A DNA stretch of 64,000 bases from Bradyrhizobium sp. LTSP885 (lineage in GTDB: Bacteria > Pseudomonadota > Alphaproteobacteria > Rhizobiales > Xanthobacteraceae), in contig NZ_JYMT01000038.1 of the NCBI RefSeq assembly GCF_000938305.1, forward strand, positions 492,379 through 556,378, read 5' to 3'. Below the pieces are notes generated by a model. It did no database searches, had not been told where the DNA came from, and saw nothing but the letters and a program-made list of their open reading frames with translations. A program made the translations under genes and the position numbers. Shown piece by piece: positions 19,493 to 26,999 of this stretch (within the stretch, counting starts at the first letter, position 1; every line of letters begins with the position of its first letter).

Positions 19493-20134
19493 ATGGCATC
19501 ATCTCACGGCCCGTTGCGTGTCGGTGTCGGCGGCCCGGTCGGCTCCGGCAAGACCGCGCTGATGGATCTGCTCTGCAAGTCGATGCGCGAACGCTACGAC
19601 ATCGCGGCGATCACCAACGACATCTACACCAAATGGGATGCCGAATTTCTGGTGCGATCGGGCTCGTTGACGGCGGACCGCATCGCCGGCGTCGAGACCG
19701 GTGGCTGCCCGCACACCGCGATCCGCGAGGACGCCTCGATGAATCTGGCGGCCGTTGCCGACATGCGCGCCAAGTTTCCGAACCTCGATCTGGTCCTGAT
19801 CGAATCCGGTGGCGACAATCTGGCTGCGACCTTCTCGCCGGAACTGGCTGATCTGACGATCTATGTCATTGACGTCGCCGCCGGCGACAAGATCCCGTCA
19901 AAGGGCGGCCCCGGGATCACGCGGTCCGACCTTCTCGTGATCAACAAGATCGACCTCGCCCCCTATGTCGGCGCGTCGCTGGAGAAGATGGATACCGACA
20001 CCAGGCGGATGCGCGGCGAACGGCCCTTTGTGATGACCAACCTGAAGAAGAGCGACGGCCTCGAGCGCATCATCAGCTTCATCGAGACCAAGGGCGGCCT
20101 GCGGCCGCAGGGCAAGGCCGGCGCCAAGGCCTAG
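19493..20134 (+). CDS. ureG: Urease accessory GTPase UreG
   Basis: 213 aa SIMIBI GTPase: P-loop GGPVGSGKTAL, ETGGCPHTAIREDAS (metal-binding CPH), ESGGDNLAATFSP, and NKIDLAP for guanine. It couples GTP hydrolysis to nickel insertion with UreD and UreF. It is the last gene of the urease set and lies 179 bases after ureF because of the inserted repeat. Confidence 0.95.
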   Translation: MASSHGPLRVGVGGPVGSGKTALMDLLCKSMRERYDIAAITNDIYTKWDAEFLVRSGSLTADRIAGVETGGCPHTAIREDASMNLAAVADMRAKFPNLDLVLIESGGDNLAATFSPELADLTIYVIDVAAGDKIPSKGGPGITRSDLLVINKIDLAPYVGASLEKMDTDTRRMRGERPFVMTNLKKSDGLERIISFIETKGGLRPQGKAGAKA

Positions 20135-20166
20135 CCGTTAATCATTGTGGCGATGCCCGCTCTCTC

Positions 20167-20310
20167 CCCGTCATCCCCGCGCAAAGGCTTCGCCTTTGTC
20201 GCTGGAGGAGCGCGCTCTTGCGCGCGTCTCGAAGGATCGACGGCCACCGGCCGGGGGCCGTTCATCCTTCGAGACGGCCGCTACGCGGCCTCCTCAGGAT
20301 GACGGTGAGG
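20167..20310. repeat. Palindromic intergenic repeat, family B (copy 1)
   Basis: CCCCGTCATCC at one end and GGATGACGGTGAGG at the other, with internal CGTCTCGAAGGAT / ATCCTTCGAGACG arms. A second copy with the same outer and inner arms is at 22254-22354, so the two copies flank the histidine kinase gene. Confidence 0.75.
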
Positions 20311-20558
20311 CCGGCGATAGCGCCTCCGCCGCAAAAAAGTTGCGCAATCGCCGGAACAAAATCCAACTTTGCCGATTAGCAACCTCTGGTGCCCAAAGAT
20401 CAGCCGGGTGGTGTCAGCGTTAATGTTGTGGACCGGCTCATGTTGCGTACCGATGATTGCTATTCCATATTCCTCTGCGGCAGGTGTTCATCGCGTGTTG
20501 ATTTGTCGCTGCCCCCGCACCCATCAGATGCCTTCCGTCCATTTCCGCCACCCCCTGA
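20311..20558. other. Leader region of the HWE kinase gene
   Basis: About 250 bases without a supported gene. GGAAC at 20353-20357 is followed after 16 bases by GATT, a poor EcfG -10, so I do not call a promoter. The rest shows no other clear signal. Confidence 0.3.
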
Positions 20559-22238
20559 TTGCCGAGTAAGCGAGTGGTTCGGCTGGGCTTCATCGTTGCC
20601 TTGATAGCGCTGATCGGAGCGTTGCTCTCCGGTCTCGCCGCCTATCGGGTGCACGATCAGGAGCTGGCGCTCGACGGCATCGCGCTGGCGCGGGCGATCG
20701 ACGTGCATGCCAGCCTGGTGCAGGACCGCCTGACCGAGCGCGAGCTGCTGGCGCGGGTGGCGTCGGGCCTGTTCCGGGCGCCGTCGACGGTGAAGGCCAA
20801 CATGCTGCAGCCGCTGCGCTCGGCGATCTATGCCTTCAAGACCGACTTCGTCGTCGCCGCCTGGATCGCGCGGCTGCGGCCGGACGAGCTGCCCGCAGCG
20901 GCGGTGGAGCTGAAAACCGCGGGGTTCACCGACCCGTCGATCCGCGATTTCGACGACCAGCCGCTCGACATCAAGGCGCTCGACCGGCCGATCAACGTGA
21001 TGATGGATGTCGAGCCGCGCACCCCGGAAACCCTGAACATCCCGGGCCGTGCCTTCGACCGCCACTCCGTGGTCGGCCCGATGCTGGCGCAGGCGCTGGC
21101 CGACGCCAAGCCGGTGGCCTCGGACCCGATCCCGCTGCTGCGGCAGAATGGCCCGGTCGGCGTCGCGCTGGCGGCGCCGGTATTCCCCGAGGGGGCGTCG
21201 GAGCCGGCCGGCTTCGTCACCTTTTCCTACGAGCTGTCGTCGCTGATGCTGACCAATGACGACTCATCGCTGTTTGCGGTGGCGTTGAAGGATCCGCGCG
21301 ATTCCAACGACGAGTTCACCGCCAACGAGCAGGGCGCCGTCACCTCGCGCACGGTGCGCGAGAACGGGCCGGCGCCGTCGATGGTCCGCACCGTGACGTT
21401 CGGCGGCCGCGACTGGTCGCTCGACTATTACGCCAAGAGCAACGCCACGGCGCGCGCGCAGCAGACCGCGACCATTGTCGCGGCGATCGGGCTGGCGCTG
21501 ACCGGCATTGTCTGCGGTCTGTTCGGCTATGTCGCCTACAACAATCTGCGCCTCAGCCGCGAGATCGAGGTCAGGATCGGCTTCGAACGGCGGCTGACGG
21601 CCGTCATCGACGAGCTCAACCATCGCGTCAAGAACATCCTGGCGGTGATCCAGTCGATCGTGACGCGCACGCTGCGCCACGGCACCGACATCGACGCCGC
21701 ACGCGACCTTCTGATCGGCCGCATCCACGCGATGTCCAACGTCGTGACGCTGCTCAGCGAGAGCCAGTGGCAGGGCGTCAAGCTGAAGGGCCTGTTCGAA
21801 TCGCGCGCGATCCCGCATGCCGACCGCATCGCGGTGAACGGCCCGGACATCACCGTCAGCGCCCGCGCAGCGCAATCGCTGTCGCTGTTGTTCTTCGAAC
21901 TCGCCTCGCATTCCGACGAAGGCCTGTCGCTGGTCGGCAAGCATCCGCACATCGTCGCCAACTGGGAGGTGACCGGGGAGGGCGACGACGCGATCTTCCA
22001 TTTCCGCTGGGAGGAGTTCAACACCAGCGAGGCGACGCGGCGGGCGGACAGCGATTTCGGCCTGATCCTGCTCGACCGCGTCGCGCCCGAAGCGCTCGGC
22101 GGCACCGCAAAGCGCTATTTCACCGACGTCTCCTACGTCTACGAGCTCACCGCGCCGATGGACACCGTCGTCGACATGACCGAGCGCGACCGCACCGAGC
22201 AGTTCGCCGCGCCGGTGCGCGGGGGGCGGCGCTCGTAA
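20559..22238 (+). CDS. Membrane sensor histidine kinase, CHASE-like sensor plus HWE kinase with degenerate N box
   Basis: 559 aa. Helix 1 (residues about 8-28), a periplasmic domain of about 270 residues resembling CHASE, helix 2 (about 307-331), then the dimerisation H box DELNHRVKNILAVIQSIV with phospho-acceptor His near 355. The catalytic region keeps the WxE motif (FRWEEF), but the N box reads FFELASHSDEGLS where HWE kinases have ELATNAAKYGALS, so the ATP/Mg-binding Asn is missing. It lies next to ecfG-nepR-phyR and is the natural candidate sensor or phosphatase for PhyR. The start (TTG 20559) is uncertain; GTG at 20574 is an alternative. Confidence 0.8.
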   Translation: MPSKRVVRLGFIVALIALIGALLSGLAAYRVHDQELALDGIALARAIDVHASLVQDRLTERELLARVASGLFRAPSTVKANMLQPLRSAIYAFKTDFVVAAWIARLRPDELPAAAVELKTAGFTDPSIRDFDDQPLDIKALDRPINVMMDVEPRTPETLNIPGRAFDRHSVVGPMLAQALADAKPVASDPIPLLRQNGPVGVALAAPVFPEGASEPAGFVTFSYELSSLMLTNDDSSLFAVALKDPRDSNDEFTANEQGAVTSRTVRENGPAPSMVRTVTFGGRDWSLDYYAKSNATARAQQTATIVAAIGLALTGIVCGLFGYVAYNNLRLSREIEVRIGFERRLTAVIDELNHRVKNILAVIQSIVTRTLRHGTDIDAARDLLIGRIHAMSNVVTLLSESQWQGVKLKGLFESRAIPHADRIAVNGPDITVSARAAQSLSLLFFELASHSDEGLSLVGKHPHIVANWEVTGEGDDAIFHFRWEEFNTSEATRRADSDFGLILLDRVAPEALGGTAKRYFTDVSYVYELTAPMDTVVDMTERDRTEQFAAPVRGGRRS

Positions 22239-22253
22239 CTCGTAGATCAGCTT

Positions 22254-22354
22254 CCCCGTCATCCTGAGGAGCGCGAAGCGCGTCTCGAAGGATGCGGCCC
22301 GGCTGGTGCCCGTCGTGCTTCGAGACGCGCGTTCCGCGCTCCTCAGCATGACGG
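22254..22354. repeat. Palindromic intergenic repeat, family B (copy 2)
   Basis: CCCCGTCATCCTGAGGAGCGCG ... CGCGCTCCTCAGCATGACGG (ends shortened), with inner arms CGTCTCGAAGGAT / CTTCGAGACGCG. It is the same family as 20167-20310 and lies between the convergent kinase and ecfG genes. Confidence 0.75.
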
Positions 22355-22383
22355 ATCAAAGATCGCGTACCGATTCACCCAAA

Positions 22384-22410
22384 CAAAAAAGGCGGCCCGA
22401 CTGGGCCGCC
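22384..22410 (-). terminator. Rho-independent terminator of nepR-ecfG
   Basis: On the minus strand GGCGGCCC-AGTC-GGGCCGCC is followed by TTTTTTG. It lies 26 bases beyond the ecfG stop. Confidence 0.85.
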
Positions 22411-22435
22411 TTCCTCTCCGACTTATCTCTCTCGA

Positions 22436-22984
22436 TTAGCCGCCATTGCCGCCGATCACGGCGCGCACGGTGTTGTCGGGGCCGAAATCCTCGGCGCTGT
22501 CGACATAGAGCAGCGCGCTCAGCTTCGAGCGCGCGCGGTTGACGCGGCTCTTGATGGTGCCGACCGCGCAGCCGCAGATCGCCGACGCATCTTCGTAGGA
22601 GAAGCCGGAGGCACCGACCAGGATCAGCGCCTCGCGCTGGTCCTGTGGCAGCTTCTCGAGCGCGGCGCGGAATTCCTCGAACTCCAGATGCGCGGTCTGC
22701 GACGGCTGGCTCTTCAGCGTCTTGGCATAGTTGCCGTCGGCGTCCTCCACCTCGCGGCGCCGCTTCCGGTAGTCGGAGCGAAACAGGTTGCGCAGGATGG
22801 TGAACAGCCACGCCGGCAGGTTCGAGCCTACCTGGAACGAGTCGATATTGGCGATCGCGCGCAGCAAGGTCTCCTGCACCAGATCGTCGGCGCGGTCGCC
22901 ATTGCCGGACAGCGAGATCGCGAATGCGCGCAGGCTAGGGACCGACGCCAGGATGTCGTCGCGAAGTTCATTGGTGAGAGGCAT
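22436..22984 (-). CDS. ecfG: ECF sigma factor EcfG (sigma of the general stress response)
   Basis: 182 aa ECF15-type sigma. Region 2: VPSLRAFAISLSGNGDRADDLVQETLLRA and LPAWLFTILRNLFRSDYRKRRRE. Region 4: LPQDQREALILVGASGFSYEDASAICGCAVGTIKSRVNRAR. No anti-sigma or SnoaL extension. It directs RNA polymerase to GGAAC-N16/17-CGTT promoters when NepR is removed by phosphorylated PhyR. Its ATG overlaps the nepR stop (TAATG) with GGAGGGG ahead, so sigma and anti-sigma are co-translated. Six perfect matches to its promoter occur in the window. Confidence 0.93.
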   Translation of the reverse strand: MPLTNELRDDILASVPSLRAFAISLSGNGDRADDLVQETLLRAIANIDSFQVGSNLPAWLFTILRNLFRSDYRKRRREVEDADGNYAKTLKSQPSQTAHLEFEEFRAALEKLPQDQREALILVGASGFSYEDASAICGCAVGTIKSRVNRARSKLSALLYVDSAEDFGPDNTVRAVIGGNGG

Positions 22985-23187
22985 TAGTCCCCTCCATTGT
23001 TCTTGTCGGTATCGCCCCCGGCAGCGGCCGCCGCGGCAGCCTCGGGTCCGTCGAGCTTGCGGACCAGCTCCGCAAAGCGGTCGGGCACTCCCTGTCGTAC
23101 CACGTCGTCGTACATGGCACGAAGCTGGTGGCCGATCCTCGACTGAATCTCGGCGTTGAGACCGCCCTGCTTCTTTACTTCCTTCAT
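22984..23187 (-). CDS. nepR: Anti-sigma factor NepR
   Basis: 67 aa from the ATG at 23187. The core GLNAEIQSRIGHQLRAMYDDVVRQGVPDRFAELVRKLD is the two-helix NepR motif that clamps EcfG or, alternatively, the sigma-like domain of PhyR. The tail is Ala/Gly-rich. The frame is open up to 23277, but the predicted EcfG-type promoter at 23283-23307 would start transcription near 23276, and NepR homology begins at the ATG chosen. A GTG at 23199 is also possible. Confidence 0.9.
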   Translation of the reverse strand: MKEVKKQGGLNAEIQSRIGHQLRAMYDDVVRQGVPDRFAELVRKLDGPEAAAAAAAGGDTDKNNGGD

Positions 23188-23282
23188 GATGTGATCCACG
23201 CTTCCCCGGGAGTTAAGTCTCTGATTTTCCAAGTCGTTTCCTCGAAAGAAAGGCTGACCTCTGGCCCGATCGGTCACGAGCT

Positions 23283-23307
23283 AATGCAAAGTTGCGCAGA
23301 AAGTTCC
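23283..23307 (-). promoter_or_regulatory. Candidate EcfG promoter of nepR-ecfG
   Basis: On the minus strand GGAAC (23307-23303), 16 bases, CATT (23286-23283): one mismatch to GGAAC-N16-CGTT. The position gives autoregulation of nepR-ecfG, as is usual in this pathway. Confidence 0.65.
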
Positions 23308-23328
23308 GCCACGCTGGAACTATTTCGT

Positions 23329-23353
23329 GGAACTTTCTGGCCTGTCGCGCGTA
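23329..23353 (+). promoter_or_regulatory. Candidate EcfG promoter of phyR
   Basis: GGAAC at 23329-23333, 16 bases, CGTA at 23350-23353: one mismatch in the -10. The predicted start is near 23360, about 100 bases before the phyR ATG. It is back to back with the nepR promoter; a further GGAAC at 23316 lacks a -10. Confidence 0.6.
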
Positions 23354-23458
23354 GACGGGCATGCAGGGGAACCGGGGTCGCCTCCCGGAATGGGATACGC
23401 CGTCCCCGGTCAACGCGTTTCAGGCCGGTTTGGCCTCACGAACAAGGATGGAGTGGGA

Positions 23459-24268
23459 ATGTCCCGATCGCAGGTCGTTGCTGAACATCTTCCGCTGCTG
23501 CGCCGCTATGCCCGCGCGCTGACCGGAAACCAGGCGTCGGGGGACGCCTATGTCGGGGCCATGCTCGAGGCCCTGCTGCAGGACGCAGCATTGCTGGACG
23601 AGACGCACGGCCCGCGCGCCGGGCTGTTCCGGCTGTTTACCCAGATCTGGAATTCGGTGTCGGTCAATAACGACAATGCCGATGTGGCGACGCTGTCGCT
23701 GCCGCCGGAGCGCCGTCTCTCCAACATCACGCCACTGCCGCGCCAGGCCTTCCTGCTGCTTTCGCTGGAAGGATTTTCGGAGGAGGAGGTGGCCTACATC
23801 CTCGCTATCGACATCGCCGAGACGCGCAAGCTCACCGACGCCGCCGGCCGCGAAATGGCCGCCGAGATCGCGACCGACGTGCTGATCATCGAGGACGAGA
23901 CCTTCATCGCGATGGACCTCGAAAGCCTGGTGAAGAATCTCGGTCACAACGTCATCGGCGTCGCCCGCACCCATTCGGATGCAGTGGCGCTCGCCAAGAA
24001 CAAGAAGCCCGGCCTGATCCTCGCCGACATCCAGCTCGCCGACGGCTCGTCGGGCCTCGATGCCGTCAACGAGCTGTTGCGCATCTTCGAGGTGCCGGTG
24101 GTGTTCATCACCGCTTATCCCGAGCGCTTCCTGACCGGCGAGCGGCCGGAGCCGGCGTTCCTGATCTCAAAACCGTTCCAGCCGGCGATGGTCTCGGCGG
24201 TGGCGAGCCAGGCGCTGTTCTTCCAGCGCAACTCGCGCAACCGCGCGCCGCGGGCTGCGTCGGCATGA
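23459..24268 (+). CDS. phyR: General stress response regulator PhyR (sigma-like domain plus receiver)
   Basis: 269 aa. Residues about 1-125 resemble an ECF sigma (HLPLLRRYARALTGNQASGDAYV and LPRQAFLLLSLEGFSEEEVAYILAI) that mimics sigma to bind NepR; residues about 138-258 are a receiver with acidic pair DVLIIEDETF, phospho-Asp 190 in LILADIQLADGSSG, and ITAYPERF / ISKPFQP for the Thr and Lys switch residues. Phosphorylation opens the sigma-like domain to sequester NepR and free EcfG. The ATG at 23459 is chosen on homology (GGAGTGGGA ahead). It is divergent from nepR-ecfG. Confidence 0.94.
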   Translation: MSRSQVVAEHLPLLRRYARALTGNQASGDAYVGAMLEALLQDAALLDETHGPRAGLFRLFTQIWNSVSVNNDNADVATLSLPPERRLSNITPLPRQAFLLLSLEGFSEEEVAYILAIDIAETRKLTDAAGREMAAEIATDVLIIEDETFIAMDLESLVKNLGHNVIGVARTHSDAVALAKNKKPGLILADIQLADGSSGLDAVNELLRIFEVPVVFITAYPERFLTGERPEPAFLISKPFQPAMVSAVASQALFFQRNSRNRAPRAASA

Positions 24269-24300
24269 GCTGCTGAGTTGACTTGAAGCTGGTCAAACTG

Positions 24301-24334
24301 AACCGGCGTACCGCAAGGTGCGCCGGTTTTTTTA
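24301..24334 (+). terminator. Rho-independent terminator after phyR
   Basis: AACCGGCG / CGCCGGTT stem (inner bases TACCGCAAGGTG) followed by a run of T. It lies 32 bases after the phyR stop. Confidence 0.85.
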
Positions 24335-24358
24335 TGCGCCCTGCGTGCGTCGCGCGAC

Positions 24359-24383
24359 GGAACGGGCGTCCGCGCGGCGCGTT
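24359..24383 (+). promoter_or_regulatory. EcfG promoter of the 46-aa membrane protein gene
   Basis: GGAAC at 24359-24363, exactly 16 bases, CGTT at 24380-24383: perfect consensus. Predicted start near 24390, 20 bases before the ATG at 24410. Confidence 0.8.
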
Positions 24384-24409
24384 CTCCCGACGGAAACAGG
24401 AGCCAGACC

Positions 24410-24550
24410 ATGCGCAAGGCAATCGCGGAGCTCGATGCGGAGCAAAGGGCGCAGCTGCTTTATGTTGCGGATATCGGGACGGCGATGCTCTCGTCGGCGC
24501 TGGTGGTCTGCATCCTGCAAGCGATCGTCGACCTGTTCGGCGCGGTCTGA
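24410..24550 (+). CDS. Small membrane protein (46 aa), predicted EcfG target
   Basis: Reads MRKAIAELDAEQRAQLLYVA, then one hydrophobic helix with TAMLSSALVVCILQAIVDLF near the C-terminus. AGGAG lies seven bases before the ATG, and a perfect EcfG promoter lies 27 bases upstream; together they make this a real gene although it is short. No family is recognised. A single-span inner-membrane stress protein is the best description. Confidence 0.7.
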   Translation: MRKAIAELDAEQRAQLLYVADIGTAMLSSALVVCILQAIVDLFGAV

Positions 24551-24607
24551 ACGGCTGCGCCACCGAGGCGATGCGCTGACGGTTGCGAACGTGCGGTAAT
24601 CCGTGCG

Positions 24608-24862
24608 TCAATCCGTGTCCGGCGCGTTTGTGCCGCCGTCGGCCTGCGTGTGCCCATCCGGTCCCCGATTGAACACGCCATAATCGCTCGACTTCACGCC
24701 GGTGTCGCCGTCGACCGCCGCATTAGCCAGACCAAGCTTGAGCAGCTCGCGGACCGCCGCGGCCCGGGTCGGCATGCGGTGGCGGAAGCGGAAATCGTCG
24801 AGCGTTGCCAATTCCTCTGGAGACAACATGACCTGAAGTCGTTCACCCCGAAGCTCGTTCAT
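24608..24862 (-). CDS. Ribbon-helix-helix (Arc/CopG-like) regulator
   Basis: 84 aa. Residues about 1-48 (ERLQVMLSPEELATLDDFRF, RAAAVRELLKLGLAN) give a beta strand and two helices of the RHH fold; the C-terminal 35 residues are polar and probably disordered. No toxin gene is adjacent, so a free-standing DNA-binding protein is more likely than an antitoxin. Upstream, four copies of an AGCAAA-type motif could be its operator. Confidence 0.65.
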   Translation of the reverse strand: MNELRGERLQVMLSPEELATLDDFRFRHRMPTRAAAVRELLKLGLANAAVDGDTGVKSSDYGVFNRGPDGHTQADGGTNAPDTD

Positions 24863-24894
24863 CGCAAAACACCCAAAATGAGCTGATTGAGTAA

Positions 24895-24973
24895 TTTGCT
24901 AAACCAGCAAACTCGCAGCGGGTTCCCCAAGCACAGACAAAAACGTCAAGTTAGCAAAATACTCTAGCAAAAT
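24895..24973. promoter_or_regulatory. Cluster of AGCAAA-type repeats, candidate RHH operator
   Basis: TTTGCTA at 24895, CAGCAAA at 24905, TAGCAAAAT at 24952 and TAGCAAAAT at 24965 (the last two 13 bases apart). An inverted pair and a direct pair lie in the AT-rich divergent region between the RHH gene and the small gene at 25033. Iterated half-sites are how RHH proteins bind. Confidence 0.45.
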
Positions 24974-24987
24974 CAATATGTTAAATC

Positions 24988-25012
24988 GGAACATGGAGCC
25001 GCTTGCCGCGTT
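24988..25012 (+). promoter_or_regulatory. EcfG promoter of the small gene pair at 25033
   Basis: GGAAC at 24988-24992, 16 bases, CGTT at 25009-25012: perfect consensus. Predicted start near 25019; the ribosome site GGGAGAGA and ATG 25033 follow at once. Confidence 0.8.
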
Positions 25013-25032
25013 TACTGCGTGGGAGAGACGCC

Positions 25033-25197
25033 ATGACAGACGACGTCAAGCTACCCCGCAAGCTGTCAGAGGAGCCTAAGGCACCGAAGCCGCGGCGGCC
25101 TAGCCATGCGCGGGTCATCGAGCAACTGGACCGCTGGGCCAACAGCCCAGGCCTTCAACCGCCAAAGGTGAATGATGCAGACCCGAAAACGATCTGA
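25033..25197 (+). CDS. Small basic hypothetical protein (54 aa), predicted EcfG target
   Basis: MTDDVKLPRKLSEEPKAPKP then a basic, Pro-rich stretch and a short helix (HARVIEQLDRWANS). GGGAGAGA precedes the ATG. The product is unrecognised; charged and soluble, no membrane segment. Its end overlaps the next small gene by 23 bases in another frame. Confidence 0.6.
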   Translation: MTDDVKLPRKLSEEPKAPKPRRPSHARVIEQLDRWANSPGLQPPKVNDADPKTI

Positions 25198-25375
25198 ACC
25201 CCACACCTTCGAGCAGCGCCTGGATGAGCACAGGCTGCGCCTCGAGGATGAACTCGCGCAACTGCCGCAGGGCGCGCAGCGCGAACAGGTCGCTGCGCGC
25301 ATCGAGCAGCTGCGGGCCGCAGCCGAGCTGAACGCGTTGCTGTCGACGGCGGCGGGAGCTGACCGCAGCCCGTGA
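25175..25375 (+). CDS. Small helical hypothetical protein (66 aa)
   Basis: MQTRKRSEPHTFEQRLDEHR followed by a long Glu/Arg/Leu-rich amphipathic helix (LEDELAQLPQGAQREQVAARIEQ, given in part) likely to form a coiled coil. AGGTG precedes tandem ATGs at 25172 and 25175. It overlaps the upstream small gene and would share its EcfG promoter; the GAF kinase gene begins 60 bases later. Confidence 0.55.
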   Translation: MQTRKRSEPHTFEQRLDEHRLRLEDELAQLPQGAQREQVAARIEQLRAAAELNALLSTAAGADRSP

Positions 25376-25435
25376 TCTTGTCGCCGTGGCACCTTTTACA
25401 TGGCGGTCGATGCCCCTTTCACGCATGGTGAAGGC

Positions 25436-26629
25436 ATGACCGCCATCGAATCCTGTGGGGAGCAAGAATTTCGTCCCGACATCGAGATCATCGAGTCGAT
25501 CGCCGCCATCCCGAGCATTCTCACCGTCGTCTCACGCGTCACCGGCATGGGCTTTTCGGCGGTGGCGCGCGTCACGCCTGATCGCTGGGTCTGTCTCGCC
25601 GCCAATGACGAGATCGGGTTCGGCCTCAAGCCCGGCGGCGAGCTCAAGGTCGAGACGACGATCTGCCACCAGATCCGCCAATCGGGTTGCGAGGTGGCGA
25701 TAGACCATGTTGGCGAGGATGAGGTCTACCGCAACCATCAGACGCCGGCGATGTACGGCTTCCAGAGTTACATCTCGGTGCCGATTATCCTCAAGGACGG
25801 CAGCTTCTACGGCACGCTGTGCGCGATCGATCCGGAGCCGGCGAAGCTGAACAATCCCGGAATCATCGGCATGTTTCGGCTGTTTGCCGAATTGATCGCC
25901 GGCCATCTCGATACCGCACGGCGCCTGGTCACGGCCGAGGCGAGCCTGCTCGATGCGCGCACCACGGCCGAATTGCGCGAGCAGTTCATCGCCGTGCTCG
26001 GTCACGATTTGCGCAACCCGCTGGCCTCGATCACCGCAGGCGTGCGAGTCCTGCAGCGAACGCCGCTGGACGACAAAGCGAAGACGATCACCGAGCTGAT
26101 GCAGAACAGCGTCACGCGCATGGCGGCACTGATCGACGACGTGATGGACTTCGCCCGCGCACGGCTCGGCGGCGGTATCGCGGTCACGCGCTCGAGCGAG
26201 GCGTTGGAGCCCGCGCTGCGCCAGGTCGTCGATGAGTTGCAGGCGGCCCATCCGGATCGTGTCATCCAGGCCGAGTTCGCGATTTTGCGTCCGGTGCTGG
26301 CCGACCGCGAGCGCGTTGCGCGGCTGTTGTCCAATCTGCTTGGCAATGCACTCACCTACGGCACGCCGGGAACGCCGGTCGAGGTCAGGGCCGCCACCAA
26401 CGGCGCGTTCGAGCTCTCGGTCGAAAACCGGGGCCCCACGATTCCGCCCGCCACGATGGAGCGGCTGTTTGCGCCATTCACGCGCGGCGCCGTCGCCGAC
26501 CAGAAGGGGCTCGGGCTTGGGCTCTACATCGTGTCGCAGATCGCGCGCGCCCATGGCGGCACCATCGACGTGACTTCGACGGACGACGTCACCTGCTTCA
26601 CCTTCCGGATGCCGCTGCCGGCCGTGTAA
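25436..26629 (+). CDS. Soluble GAF-domain sensor histidine kinase
   Basis: 397 aa from ATG 25436 (TGAAGG ahead; an ATG at 25400 is in frame). GAF domain residues about 15-165 (ICHQIRQSGCEVAIDHVG, YISVPIILKDGSFYGTLCAID), HisKA with phospho-acceptor His 190 in VLGHDLRNPLASI, then HATPase with N box NLLGNALTYG and G boxes LFAPFTRG and GLGLGLYIV. No membrane helix, so it senses a cytoplasmic signal. No response regulator is adjacent. Position after the EcfG-controlled small genes suggests a stress link. Confidence 0.85.
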   Translation: MTAIESCGEQEFRPDIEIIESIAAIPSILTVVSRVTGMGFSAVARVTPDRWVCLAANDEIGFGLKPGGELKVETTICHQIRQSGCEVAIDHVGEDEVYRNHQTPAMYGFQSYISVPIILKDGSFYGTLCAIDPEPAKLNNPGIIGMFRLFAELIAGHLDTARRLVTAEASLLDARTTAELREQFIAVLGHDLRNPLASITAGVRVLQRTPLDDKAKTITELMQNSVTRMAALIDDVMDFARARLGGGIAVTRSSEALEPALRQVVDELQAAHPDRVIQAEFAILRPVLADRERVARLLSNLLGNALTYGTPGTPVEVRAATNGAFELSVENRGPTIPPATMERLFAPFTRGAVADQKGLGLGLYIVSQIARAHGGTIDVTSTDDVTCFTFRMPLPAV

Positions 26630-26701
26630 CACGCCGGCACGTGCGGCCCGCACAAAACGTCTTGCCCGCTTCCGCATCGCCCCCTAACATCGGCCCTGTT
26701 G

Positions 26702-26773
26702 ATGGGGATGGAGTCCCCCGATAACCGCCGCAAGGCTGATGACTCCTACCGGGCGCGAGAGCGTCGGTAGGAG
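26702..26773 (+). promoter_or_regulatory. Fluoride riboswitch (crcB motif) with expression-platform hairpin
   Basis: The sequence GGGGATGGAGTCCCCC, then AACCGCCG and GGCTGATGACTCCTAC, matches the conserved core of the fluoride-sensing crcB RNA. The last bases of the core (CTCCTACCG, 26743-26751) can instead pair with CGGTAGGAG (26765-26773), a mutually exclusive hairpin that would be the off state. crcB follows downstream, which confirms the call. Confidence 0.9.
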
Positions 26774-26825
26774 CACGTGCCACCCACCGACCCGATTGCG
26801 CCCCGCGAATGAGATGGGGCTGCAT

Positions 26826-26999
26826 ATGACGGGTCTTCCTGATTCACTCTCAATCGCGCTGTGGCTGGTCGGGTCGATCTGGCTCGTCGGTATCGTCGCC
26901 TGGCTCGGTGACGCTCCCGGTGAACTGGTCGTCGCGACCTTTGTGGTTGGATTGCTGACAGGCGTCGTCGAGTGGCGGGCTGGAAAGGTGAGACGTTGA
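26826..26999 (+). CDS. Small membrane protein (57 aa) co-translated with crcB
   Basis: MTGLPDSLSIALWLVGSIWL then VGIVAWLGDAPGELVVATFVVGLLTG: two hydrophobic helices and a basic C-terminus. GGGG lies six bases before the ATG at 26826; ATG 26814 is in frame. The last bases overlap the TTG start of crcB (TTGA), so they are translationally coupled under the fluoride riboswitch. Not a recognised family; it could be an accessory subunit of fluoride export. Confidence 0.65.
   Translation: MTGLPDSLSIALWLVGSIWLVGIVAWLGDAPGELVVATFVVGLLTGVVEWRAGKVRR

Noticed and set aside
20353..20376. GGAAC followed after 16 bases by GATT, upstream of the HWE kinase
   Set aside because: The -10 has two mismatches, and it lies about 170 bases from the start; not enough to call an EcfG promoter.
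24900..24930. Minus-strand GGAAC-N16-GGTT upstream of the RHH gene
   Set aside because: One -10 mismatch at the strongly conserved C; possible but weaker than the others, so kept out of the promoter list.
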